Shown: positions 1 to 5,583, counted from the first letter of the stretch. The stretch: 5,583 nt of DNA from CALGFH01 sp045807325 (GCA_045807325.1 JBJMHP010000080.1:1-5583); one strand, 5' to 3'. Numbers and translations: made by a program. Notes: generated from the sequence alone by a model not told the origin.

Positions 1-146
1 TCCAGATTCAGCACGACCAGGTCGGCCTGACCGAGCACGGCCCGGACCTCGGGCGCCACCAGGCCCTCGGGTGGCGTCCTGGCCAGGGCCTGGCCGACCC
101 CGCGACCCAGCATGGTGTCCCCGACCAGCGCCACCGTGACCGTCAT
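1..146 (-). CDS. CapA-family protein (poly-gamma-glutamate capsule type), N-terminal part only
   Basis: The first 48 codons of a gene that continues past the left edge. The protein opens MTVTVALVGDTMLGRGVG, and residues 40-48 read QADLVVLNL with a partial Glu codon after them. The G-D-T-M-L-G-R signature directly at the N-terminus, followed by a strand ending V-V-L-N-L-E, is typical of the CapA/PgsA metallophosphatase-like fold (PGA_cap domain), in which the Asp of GDxML is expected to help bind metal. CapA proteins are linked to poly-gamma-glutamate capsule formation in Bacillus. In actinobacteria most are of unknown substrate, so the role here is inferred only at family level. No signal peptide or membrane anchor is visible before the domain, unlike capsule CapA, which suggests a cytoplasmic version. 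The start at 146 has a GAGGTGGG ribosome binding site (149-156), part of a hairpin. It follows the PCD-VOC gene by 25 bases and is probably co-transcribed. Confidence 0.82.
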   Translation of the reverse strand, partial: MTVTVALVGDTMLGRGVGQALARTPPEGLVAPEVRAVLGQADLVVLNL

Positions 147-147
147 C

Positions 148-168
148 GCCCACCTCGCTGTGGTGGGC
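148..168 (-). promoter_or_regulatory. Hairpin overlapping the ribosome binding site of the CapA gene
   Basis: On the minus strand the arms GCCCACC (168-162) and GGTGGGC (154-148) are perfect complements separated by a 7-base loop. The Shine-Dalgarno-like GAGGTGGG (156-149) lies partly in the loop and mostly in the 3' arm, and the ATG begins one base after the hairpin. The stop of the upstream PCD-VOC gene (174-172) is only 3 bases before the 5' arm, so a ribosome finishing that gene would cover and melt the stem. This geometry fits translational coupling. The role is inferred from position, and in such GC-rich DNA chance hairpins occur. Confidence 0.45.
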
Positions 169-171
169 CGC

Positions 172-837
172 TCAGTCGTGGTCCATCCAGGTGGCCACGT
201 CGACCTCGTTGCCCTCGGGGTCGGCCAGGGTCCACCACCCCGGGGCGTGTTCGTCGGTGACCAGGCGGCCGCCGGCGGCGATGGCCGCCTTGACGCGTGC
301 CTCGGCCTGGTCGTGGGGCACCCAGACGTCGATGTGGATCCGGTTGCGCTGGGGGCGGGGCGCGTCCATCTCCTGGAACCAGAGCGACGGTCCGCGGCCG
401 CGCGGGTCGATCAGGTCCTCGTCGGGGCTGTCGGGGCGGTACTCGTAGCCGAGCACGGCCCGCCAGAACGGCATCACCTCGGAGCCGACCAGGGCGTCGA
501 TCGAGACCTGGACGGTCTGCAAGGCCGAGGGGTCGGCGGAGAGCCCCAGCTGGCGCGCCACCGCCGAGATCTGCCGGGCCAGGTCGAGGTCGCGCTCGGT
601 CAGCCCGTACCAGTCGTCCGCGGTCGTGAGCAGCCGCACGGTCACGCCCTCGTGCCGCAGGTCGAGGTCGGGATGGTGTTCCCCGAGGCCGGCCAGCTCG
701 CCGATGGCGTGCACCAGGCGGGCGCCGGCCGTGAACGACCCGGTGCGGAAGTAGGCGCACGCCCCCTCGCCGAGCACCCGCCAGTCCTCGACGCCGTCGA
801 CCTCGGAGAACTGCCGCGGCGAGAGCCGCCCGCTCAT
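172..837 (-). CDS. Two-domain protein: pterin-4a-carbinolamine dehydratase-like domain fused to a VOC (glyoxalase-like) domain
   Basis: A protein of 221 residues. Residues ~1-100 resemble 4a-hydroxytetrahydrobiopterin dehydratase (PCD/DCoH): F30-R31-T32, E53-H54-H55-P56-D57, then V-T-V-R-L-L (65-70) and G-L-T-E-R-D (78-83) leading into the last helix. Residues ~107-221 form a VOC domain, with F124-W125 and LGYEY (129-133), a RIHIDVWV strand (H168) and a final LADPEGNEVDV strand (E211); H168 and E211 sit where VOC metal ligands usually lie. Classical PCD enzymes recycle pterin cofactors. Here the usual His of the T-T-H-D stretch is replaced (T-T-A-D-D-W-Y, 71-77), so dehydratase activity is doubtful and the substrate is unknown. 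The start at 837 was chosen because the PCD homology begins there. The ATG overlaps the TGA of the upstream hydrolase tail, suggesting translational coupling. A GTG at 840 is an alternative start. Confidence 0.86.
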   Translation of the reverse strand: MSGRLSPRQFSEVDGVEDWRVLGEGACAYFRTGSFTAGARLVHAIGELAGLGEHHPDLDLRHEGVTVRLLTTADDWYGLTERDLDLARQISAVARQLGLSADPSALQTVQVSIDALVGSEVMPFWRAVLGYEYRPDSPDEDLIDPRGRGPSLWFQEMDAPRPQRNRIHIDVWVPHDQAEARVKAAIAAGGRLVTDEHAPGWWTLADPEGNEVDVATWMDHD

Positions 838-1010
838 GACGCCGGGCCCCGCGGCGATGGGGACGGCCCGCCCGGTGGCTCGCGCCGGGCCGCCCCGTCG
901 ATGCTCGCCAGGATCGCTCCCGCGAGGTCCTCGGGCCGGGTGAACTGCGGCCAGTGGCCGGTGGGCAGGTCCACGTACTCGACCAGGCCGGGAACCACGA
1001 TGATGTCCAT
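834..1010 (-). pseudogene. Remnant of an alpha/beta hydrolase (C-terminal tail only)
   Basis: Reading the minus strand from the ATG at 1010 gives 58 residues: MDIIVVPGLVEYVDLPTGHW at the start, then PQFTRPEDLAGAILASID and a Gly/Pro/Ser/Arg-rich tail. The L-P-T-G-H-W-P-Q-F-T-R-P-E-D-L-A stretch is the characteristic end of actinobacterial alpha/beta hydrolases, where the His belongs to the Ser-Asp-His triad and the last helix follows. The nucleophile elbow and the other ~180-200 residues are absent: an in-frame TAG stands at 1022-1020, four codons before the ATG, and I find no hydrolase sequence in the other frames of 1011-1079. No ribosome binding site precedes the ATG. The TGA stop (836-834) overlaps the next ATG as ATGA, so the junction with the PCD-VOC gene is probably the original one. 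I read this as a truncated remnant; a small functional ORF is unlikely. Confidence 0.62.
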
Positions 1011-1055
1011 GGCCGAAGGCTAGGCGATGCCACCGACAACCGGCCACCACGGATC

Positions 1056-1071
1056 CCCACCACCGGGTGGG
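1056..1071 (-). other. Small GC-rich hairpin after the membrane-protein gene
   Basis: CCCACC and GGTGGG arms pair perfectly around a 4-base loop, starting 8 bases past the stop at 1082-1080. There is no T-run on the downstream side of the minus strand (GATCCGTGG follows), so it is not a standard intrinsic terminator. It could be an RNA-stability or pausing element, or chance in GC-rich DNA. Apart from this hairpin, the 69-base gap 1011-1079 shows nothing I recognise. Confidence 0.25.
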
Positions 1072-1079
1072 CCGGCGGG

Positions 1080-1250
1080 TCAGGCGTTCTCGTTCTGGCG
1101 TCGACGCTCCCAGAGCACGAGGCGCGCGGCGACATCCAGCGAGACGAGTCCGACGAGGTAGCGGACCGCGATCGACTCACCGCTGGTGACGATGATGACG
1201 ACGGCCGCGACGACCAGCACCACGGCGAGCGGGGTCAGGTACCGTCCCAT
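1080..1250 (-). CDS. Small two-helix membrane protein of unknown function
   Basis: A 56-residue protein starting MGRYLTPLAVVLVVAAVVII. Residues ~5-21 form one very hydrophobic helix. After a short polar turn (S23-G24-E25-S26), residues ~27-46 form a second, less hydrophobic helix, followed by a charged tail W47-E48-R49-R50-R51-Q52. By the positive-inside rule the Arg-rich C-terminus should be cytoplasmic, which makes both ends cytoplasmic with a short outside loop. I do not recognise the family. The ATG at 1250 is favoured over an in-frame GTG two codons upstream because GGAGGG (1256-1261) is correctly spaced for the ATG. Longer upstream reading in this frame is a shadow of the dehydrogenase gene. 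It begins 25 bases after the stop of the broken dehydrogenase and is probably on the same transcript. Confidence 0.6.
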   Translation of the reverse strand: MGRYLTPLAVVLVVAAVVIIVTSGESIAVRYLVGLVSLDVAARLVLWERRRQNENA

Positions 1251-1255
1251 GTGCA

Positions 1256-1261
1256 CCCTCC
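1256..1261 (-). promoter_or_regulatory. Strong ribosome binding site for the small membrane protein
   Basis: GGAGGG on the minus strand lies 5 bases before the ATG at 1250. It is the best-placed Shine-Dalgarno sequence in the window, supports translation of this very short gene, and fixes the start at the ATG rather than the GTG at 1256-1254. Confidence 0.6.
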
Positions 1262-1275
1262 AATCCGAGATCTGG

Positions 1276-1672
1276 TCAGGGCTGCTGGACCGTGTCGAGT
1301 CGTACCGGCTGGCCGGTGTCGACCGAGGCGATGGCGGCCAGGGCGATGGCCAGGGCGGCGCGGGCGTCCTGGCCGTCGGGGCTGAGGGTTGCGCCGGCGT
1401 GGACACCGTCGGTGAAGGCGGCCAGCTCGGCGCCGTGGTAGGCCATGGTGGTGCGGCGGATGTCGCCGGCGGTGGCCATGCCGGCCGAGCCGAAGACCTC
1501 GCCCCGGATGTCGTAGCCGTACACGGCGTGGAAGCTGGCCTCGGCGGTGGCCATGGCCCCGTTGTCGAAGCGGACCAGCACCACGGCGGTGTCCTGGAGG
1601 CCCTGGTCCCTTCCAGCCGGCCCCGATGAGCCCGACGGCCACCGGCCTGGTCTGGGCGTCAGCGACGGTCAT
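1276..1672 (-). pseudogene. Gfo/Idh/MocA-family NAD(P)-dependent oxidoreductase with a large internal deletion
   Basis: From the ATG at 1672 the frame reads MTVADAQTRPVAVGLIGAG, the first beta strand and glycine-rich loop (G-x-I-G-A-G) of a Rossmann dinucleotide fold. After about 20 codons homology stops. In another frame, from about 1611, the sequence resumes as GRDQGLQDTAVVLVRFDNGA and continues through MATAEASFHAVYGYD, GEVFGSAGM and a closing helix to the TGA at 1278-1276. That is the C-terminal part of an inositol 2-dehydrogenase-like enzyme. Family members are about 330-350 residues; only ~130 codons remain, so roughly 200 codons are missing, including the rest of the NAD domain and the catalytic E-K-P region, and the two ends are out of frame. 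The start overlaps the isomerase gene by 14 bases, so the pair was an operon, presumably acting on sugars or inositol. The 102-codon C-terminal ORF (GTG at 1584) might be annotated as a gene but would not be an enzyme. Confidence 0.8.
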
Positions 1673-2516
1673 GGCCGGCTCCTCTCGGCTCGGCGGTGTC
1701 GGAGCTGGTGAAGGCGTCGCGGAACCGGGCCAGGGCCTGCTCGCTGTCCCCCGAGGCCCAGGCCTCCAGCCCCACCGTGCCGCGGTAGCCCAGCTCCTCC
1801 AGGGCGGCGGCGATGGCCGGGTAGTTGATCTCCCCGGTGCCGGGCTCGCAGCGGCCGGGCACATCGGCCACCTGGATCTCACCGATCAGCCGACCGGCCC
1901 GCCGCACCAGCCCGATCAGGTTCCCCTCGCCGATCTGGGCGTGGTACAGGTCCAGCATCATCCGCAGCCCGGGCCGGCCGACCGCCTCGACCAGGGCCAG
2001 GGTGTCGGCGGCGCGGGCGAAGGGGACGCCGGGGTGGTCGACGGCGGTGTTGAGGTTCTCCAGGCAGAAGGTGACCCCGGCCCGCTCCCCCAGGGCGGCC
2101 ACCCGGTCCAGGGTGCGGGCCGCGGCCAGCCACATCGCCCCGGTGACCTCGTGCACGGGCCGCACCGGCAGCCCCTGGTCGTCCAGCCCGGTGCCGTGCA
2201 GGTTCAGCCGCGGGCAGCCCAGCCGCTCGGCCACCGCGACCGACCGCTCGGCCGAGGCCAGCAGCTCCCTCGCGCCCTGGTCGTCGGTGAGGGTCCCGCC
2301 GACGTACCCGGTCATCGACGAGAACCTGGCCCCGATGGCGGCCAGGGCGTCGAGGTCCTTGCGGGTCCAGTCCCAGATCTCGACCTGGAACCCGAGGTCG
2401 GCGATCCGCCGCACCCGCTTGGTGATCGGGAGCTCCAGGAACACCATCTCGGCGCACACGGCCAGGGTGACCGACCACGACCCCACCGGCGTCCCGGGTT
2501 GTTGCTGTGGGTCCAT
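1659..2516 (-). CDS. Hydroxypyruvate isomerase / sugar phosphate isomerase-epimerase family TIM barrel
   Basis: A 285-residue protein, within the usual 255-290 range. It is a xylose-isomerase-like TIM barrel and most resembles hydroxypyruvate isomerase (hydroxypyruvate to tartronate semialdehyde): L-E-N-L-N at 152-156, M-L-D-L-Y-H at 187-192 followed by A-Q-I-G-E-G-N-L, then E-I-Q-V-A-D-V-P-G-R (213-222), E-P-G-T-G-E-I-N-Y (224-232) and G-L-E-A-W (249-253). By family analogy E153, D189, Q215 and E251 would bind the metal, with the two Glu residues as acid/base catalysts. All are present, so it should be active. Exact substrate is less certain, as relatives act on other sugars or inositol intermediates. 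The start at 2516 is where homology begins, with AAGGGA (2531-2526) as a likely ribosome binding site. Longer reading upstream runs into IS630 shadow sequence. The gene overlaps the dehydrogenase start by 14 bases. An IS630 gene ends 41 bases upstream, so native promoter sequence may have been displaced. Confidence 0.84.
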   Translation of the reverse strand: MDPQQQPGTPVGSWSVTLAVCAEMVFLELPITKRVRRIADLGFQVEIWDWTRKDLDALAAIGARFSSMTGYVGGTLTDDQGARELLASAERSVAVAERLGCPRLNLHGTGLDDQGLPVRPVHEVTGAMWLAAARTLDRVAALGERAGVTFCLENLNTAVDHPGVPFARAADTLALVEAVGRPGLRMMLDLYHAQIGEGNLIGLVRRAGRLIGEIQVADVPGRCEPGTGEINYPAIAAALEELGYRGTVGLEAWASGDSEQALARFRDAFTSSDTAEPRGAGHDRR

Positions 2517-2557
2517 GTCCTGGGATCCCTTCTCCGCTGTGGACGCCGCTGGCTGGT

Positions 2558-3631
2558 CTAACCCGAACCGGTGGGACGCTCGAGCGTGGCCAGGAGCTGC
2601 TCGGCGTCCTTGGTCCAGCACAGCGGTTGACAGCGCTGATTCCACCCCTCGCAGAAGCGACCGATGGCCGCGACCAGCTCCTGGACGCTGGCGAAGTCGC
2701 CGCGGCGCAGCGCCTGGCGTTCGATGATGGCGAAGAACACCTCGACCAGGTTCAGCCAGGACCCATAGGTCGGGGTGAAGTGCAGCCGGACCCGCGGATG
2801 CTTGGCCAGCCATGCCTGTACCCGCTCGTGCTTGTGGGTGGCGTAGTTGTCCAGCACCACATGCAGCTGCCGACGGGGATAGGCGCGGGCGACCAGCTTG
2901 AGGAACCCCAGGAACTCGCTATGCCGATGGCGCGGCTGGCAGGCGTCGGTCACCCGCCCGGTGGCGACCTCCAGCGCCGCAAACAGGGTGGTCGTGCCGT
3001 GGCGGAGGTAATCGTGAGTGTGCCGCTCGACCCGTCCTGGCGCCAGCGGCTGAACTGGCTGGGTGCGTTCCAGCGCCTGGATCTGGGACTTCTCATCCAC
3101 ACACAGCACGATCGCATGGGCCGGGCGGGTCGAGATACAGCCCGACCACATCCCGGACCTTGGCCTCCAGCTCCGGGTCGGTGGAGAACTTGAACGTCTC
3201 GGTCTGCCAGGGCTTGAGGTCGTGCTCGGCCCACACCCGGGCCACGGTGCTGTGGCTAATCCCCAGTTCGGCGGCCAGCAGCCGACTCGACCAGTGGGTC
3301 ACGCCCAGCGCCTCGGGCGGTGGGGCCAGCGTGGTGGCCAGGATCTCTGCCCGCCGGTCACGGCGAACCGTTTGGGGACGGCCACGGCGGGGTCGGTCGG
3401 CCAGGCCATGGGCGAGCCCTCACCCAGGTAGCGCTTACGCCAGGCGATGACCGTTGGCCGGGAGACCCCAAGCCGCTCGGCGATCTCGGTGTTGGCCACG
3501 CCTTCGGCGGCCAGCAGCAGAATCTTGGCCCGCTGGACCACCACGGCAGGAGCTCGGGTCGCGCTCGACCAGCGCCGCAACCTGGCCAGGTCATCAGGAC
3601 CTATGGGCAAGGCAGCGGCAGACAACGGCAT
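2558..3631 (-). pseudogene. IS630-family transposase, broken by two opposite single-base frameshifts
   Basis: The gene spans about 358 codons, a normal IS630 length. In order: an N-terminal helix-turn-helix (AEGVANTEIAERLGVSRPTV, then W-R-K-R-Y-L-G-E-G) in the first frame; a G-L-A-D-R-P-R-R-G-R-P linker and second helix-turn-helix (V-T-H-W-S-S-R to F-K-F-S-T-D) in the second; then the DDE nuclease back in the first frame. Catalytic residues are all visible: Asp in L-C-V-D-E-K-S, Asp in V-V-L-D-N-Y-A-T-H-K, and Glu in S-W-L-N-L-V-E-V-F-F. A missing G near 3417-3419 shifts frame one, and an extra base near 3122-3125 restores it. Without the shifts, translation stops at 3301-3299 (first frame) or 3095-3093 (middle frame). 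The ATG at 3631 has GGGGAGG (3641-3647) upstream; GTG at 3649 is an alternative. No convincing terminal inverted repeats or TA duplication were found. It is probably inactive, or the shifts are sequencing errors. Confidence 0.87.
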
Positions 3632-3640
3632 GCATCGGAT

Positions 3641-3647
3641 CCTCCCC
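3641..3647 (-). promoter_or_regulatory. Ribosome binding site of the IS630 transposase
   Basis: GGGGAGG on the minus strand lies 9 bases before the ATG at 3631. It supports that start over the GTG at 3649, which would place this sequence inside the coding region. Confidence 0.45.
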
Positions 3648-3705
3648 ACGGCGCTGGCCAGCCGTCAAATCATCTTAGAGACGGACCACCAGCTCGGTCA
3701 GGTGC

Positions 3706-5571
3706 TCACCCCCTGCCTGGCTCGCCCACTGGGATCTCATCTGGTCTTGGAGGAATCCGATCATTGCGGGCGTCGCGGATGGCGAGGGCGGCTTGGATTA
3801 GGGCGGCGTGGGTGAGGGCTTGGGGGTAGTTGCCGAGGTAGCCGTGGGTGGTGGGGTCGATCTCCTCGGGCAGGAGGCCGAGGGGGTTGGTGAGGTCCAG
3901 GAGGTCGTCGAACAGCTGGGTTGCTTCGTCGACCTGGCCCGTGGTGGCGAGGGCTTGGACCAGCCAGAACGAACAGGGCAGGAAGGCGCCTTCGGTGCCG
4001 GGGAGGCCGTCTCGGCCGGGCGGGTAGCGGTACAGCAGGGCGCCACCGGCGCTGAGCTGGTGGCGTACGGCCTGGATGGTGGCCCGGACCCGAGGCGAGT
4101 CGCGCGGTTCCAGGTCCAGGAGGGGAAGGACGAGCACGGCGGCGTCGAGGTCGTTCGAACCGTAGCTGCGGGTATAGCTGCCCAGCTCGGGGTTGTAGCC
4201 AGCGGCAAGGACATCGGCGGCGATGGCCTCGCGCTCGGCCTGCCATCGTGCGACCTGTCGGGCCGGGGTGCGGTGGGTGGACGCGATGCGCAGGGCACGG
4301 TCGAGGGCGAGCCAGGCCATGAGCTTGGAGTGCACGTGGTGGGCGCCGTCGCCGCGGATCTCCCAGATCCCGGCGTCGGGTTGACGCCACCGTTGCGCGA
4401 CTTGGTCGGCGAAGCCGCGCATGGCCCGCCAGGTCTCGGCATAAAGCCGATGGCCGGCGCGGGTGAGGAGCCAGGCGCCGTCCAGGACCCAGCCGTAGCC
4501 GTCGAGCTGGTGCTGGTCGGCGGCGCCGTTACCGACGCGGACCGGGCGGCTGTGGGCGTAGCCGGGCCAGCCGTCGAGTTCCCGTTCCGCCGGTGGGTGG
4601 CGGCCGTGGAGGGTGAGCAGGACCGGGAGGCGGGGCCGGTCCAGGCGGCTGGCGTGGAGCAGCCAGGCCAGGAAGTGGCGGGCTTCGGCGTGTTTGCCGA
4701 CGCCGAGGAAGGCGCCGATGCCGATGCTGGCGTCGCGGGGCCAGGCGTAGCGGTAGTCCCAGTTGCGGATCCCGCCCGGGTCCTCGGGGAGGGAGGTGGT
4801 CGGTGCCGCCACCGGCGCCCCCGACGGAGCGTAGGTCAACAGGCGCAGGGTGAGCAGGCTGCGGGCCACCGCGTCGCGGTGGGGGAGGTCGCCGTCGATG
4901 TCGGCACACCAGCTCTGCCAGCCGTGCTCGTCGGCCTCAAGTGCCGCCCAGGCGGCGTCGGGGTCGACATAGATCAGCGGTTCCCGGTCGGCCAGGCTGA
5001 GCACGAGGGTGACCGGCCGATCGGGCGTGACCCGCACCGTCAGCGGTCGTCCGGCGTCGAGGTGGAGCGGCGGCGATGCCCGCAGGGCCAGCGCGGTGGT
5101 CGACCAGCTGCCCACGACCACGTCGCCGCGGTGCTCGACGCGCGGCGGCTGGTGGTGTTCGCCGAGGCGGGGATCGAACTCGATCACGGCCTCGACCGGG
5201 CCGTCGGTGGCGGTGAGCCGGCGTACCAGCAGGCTGGACGGCAACAGCCGGCCGGTGACGTCGGCGATCATCCCCTCGGTCAGGGTGAGCCGCCCGCCCG
5301 GGGTGTCCCAGGTTGTGGCAAGGGTGGCCGTGTGGGGTCGGTAGCGGCGGACGGTGACCGGGGCCGCTCCGGCTGGCCCCATGCCGAAGCTGCCCGCCGC
5401 CGGCCCACCGACCAGGCGGCCGAACACCGGTTGGCCGTCGAAGCGGGGGACGCACAGCCAGTCGATGGCCCCGTCGGAGCCGACAAGGGCGGCGGTGCGG
5501 GTGTCACCGAGCAGCCCGTAGCCCTCGATCGGCCGAGCCCGCTCGCCGGCGGTCGGGAACAGTTGGCCCAT
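3706..5571 (-). CDS. Glycoside hydrolase family 15 protein (glucoamylase / trehalase-like)
   Basis: A 621-residue protein, a normal full length for bacterial GH15. GH15 enzymes are inverting hydrolases that release glucose from alpha-glucans or, in several actinobacteria, cleave trehalose. Residues ~14-225 are the N-terminal beta domain, opening P-I-E-G-Y-G-L-L-G-D-T-R-T-A-A-L-V and D-G-A-I-D-W-L-C-V-P-R-F-D. Residues ~235-600 form the (alpha/alpha)6 barrel: A-P-T-T-S-L-P-E-D (256-264), R-N-W-D-Y-R-Y-A-W-P-R-D-A (269-281), S-R-P-V-R-V-G-N-G-A-A-D-Q (341-353), G-I-W-E (401-404, E404 the likely general acid), H-S-K-L-M-A-W (414-420) and L-P-E-E-I-D-P (567-573, E569 the likely base), then H-G-Y-L-G-N-Y-P-Q-A-L-T-H. 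No signal peptide is visible, so it should be cytoplasmic, favouring glycogen or trehalose breakdown. The start at 5571 fits the family; only 12 bases lie upstream, frame open, so an earlier start is possible. The last ~20 residues are a loose charged tail. The IS630 gene lies downstream. Confidence 0.92.
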   Translation of the reverse strand: MGQLFPTAGERARPIEGYGLLGDTRTAALVGSDGAIDWLCVPRFDGQPVFGRLVGGPAAGSFGMGPAGAAPVTVRRYRPHTATLATTWDTPGGRLTLTEGMIADVTGRLLPSSLLVRRLTATDGPVEAVIEFDPRLGEHHQPPRVEHRGDVVVGSWSTTALALRASPPLHLDAGRPLTVRVTPDRPVTLVLSLADREPLIYVDPDAAWAALEADEHGWQSWCADIDGDLPHRDAVARSLLTLRLLTYAPSGAPVAAPTTSLPEDPGGIRNWDYRYAWPRDASIGIGAFLGVGKHAEARHFLAWLLHASRLDRPRLPVLLTLHGRHPPAERELDGWPGYAHSRPVRVGNGAADQHQLDGYGWVLDGAWLLTRAGHRLYAETWRAMRGFADQVAQRWRQPDAGIWEIRGDGAHHVHSKLMAWLALDRALRIASTHRTPARQVARWQAEREAIAADVLAAGYNPELGSYTRSYGSNDLDAAVLVLPLLDLEPRDSPRVRATIQAVRHQLSAGGALLYRYPPGRDGLPGTEGAFLPCSFWLVQALATTGQVDEATQLFDDLLDLTNPLGLLPEEIDPTTHGYLGNYPQALTHAALIQAALAIRDARNDRIPPRPDEIPVGEPGRG

Positions 5572-5583
5572 GTCAGCGGGTCC

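Noticed and set aside
112..1023. 303-codon plus-strand ORF
   Set aside because: It lies antisense to the CapA start, the PCD-VOC gene and the hydrolase tail. Its Gly/Arg/Val/Pro-rich sequence has no recognisable domain and is a GC-rich shadow frame.
838..1050. N-terminal extension of the PCD-VOC protein up to position 1050
   Set aside because: The extra 71 residues are not PCD-like and overlap the hydrolase tail in a different frame. The start at 837 matches the domain boundary.
148..1071. Two hairpins with similar CCCACC/GGTGGG arms (148-168 and 1056-1071) as copies of one repeated element
   Set aside because: The shared core is only six to eight GC-rich bases, and the loops and flanks differ. 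Chance is enough to explain it.
143..1180. 345-codon minus-strand ORF spanning several genes
   Set aside because: It is Arg/Pro/Gly-rich, out of frame with PCD-VOC and shows no domain.
1626..2561. 311-codon plus-strand ORF opposite the isomerase gene, and an overlapping 300-codon one
   Set aside because: The isomerase on the other strand has clear family motifs across the same span. The plus-strand frames are low-complexity Gly/Gln/Pro or Arg/Ser-rich shadows.
2517..2813. N-terminal extension of the isomerase up to position 2813
   Set aside because: The 99 extra residues are a shadow frame of the IS630 DDE domain. A ribosome binding site candidate and family homology support the start at 2516.
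2542..3666. Possible terminal inverted repeats of the IS630 element: GACGCCGCTGGC (2542-2553) against GACGGCTGGC on the opposite strand (3666-3657)
   Set aside because: The match is only 10 bases with a 2-base gap, in GC-rich DNA, and there is no flanking TA duplication. Element ends are therefore not called.
3632..3705. Intrinsic terminator after the GH15 gene
   Set aside because: The 74-base gap contains only short weak pairings and no stem followed by a T-run on the minus strand.
1..5583. A new defence, biosynthetic or CRISPR-like system
   Set aside because: No repeat array, RNA gene, nuclease/helicase set, toxin-antitoxin pair or assembly-line enzyme is present. All recognisable genes belong to known metabolic or transposase families.

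Overview
This is a GC-rich stretch of bacterial chromosome in which every supportable gene lies on the minus strand. The base composition, the Arg/Ala/Pro-rich shadow frames and the family mix (GH15, PCD-VOC fusion, CapA, Gfo/Idh/MocA, IS630) suggest an actinobacterium. I cannot name a genus.

Layout in transcription order (right to left). (1) 5571-3706: an intact GH15 glucoamylase/trehalase-like glycoside hydrolase. (2) 3631-2558: one IS630-family transposase gene. Its helix-turn-helix, linker and DDE catalytic domain are all recognisable, but two single-base frameshifts of opposite sign break it. (3) 2516-1659: an intact hydroxypyruvate isomerase/TIM-barrel sugar isomerase. (4) 1672-1276: a Gfo/Idh/MocA oxidoreductase overlapping the isomerase by 14 bases. 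It keeps only the first ~19 residues and the last ~110, with most of the middle gone. (5) 1250-1080: a 56-residue protein with two predicted membrane helices behind a strong ribosome binding site. (6) 1010-834: the C-terminal tail of an alpha/beta hydrolase, whose stop overlaps the next start. (7) 837-172: a fusion of a pterin-dehydratase-like domain and a VOC (glyoxalase-like) domain. (8) 146-1: the start of a CapA-family protein that runs off the left edge.

From 2516 leftward the spacing is tight (overlaps of 14 and 3 bases, gaps of 25, 69 and 25 bases), so a polycistronic carbohydrate-catabolism-type transcript is plausible. The isomerase and the dehydrogenase would have been the metabolic pair. 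As written, however, the dehydrogenase and the alpha/beta hydrolase are broken, and the IS element sits directly upstream of the isomerase. The window therefore looks like a decaying accessory region next to intact housekeeping-type enzymes. It could also be an assembly with indel and deletion errors.

I see no tRNA, rRNA, CRISPR array, phage module or convincing new defence or biosynthetic system. The most worthwhile small-scale signals are a perfect 7-bp hairpin that overlaps the CapA ribosome binding site, the pattern of the two transposase frameshifts, and the altered catalytic motif in the pterin-dehydratase-like domain.
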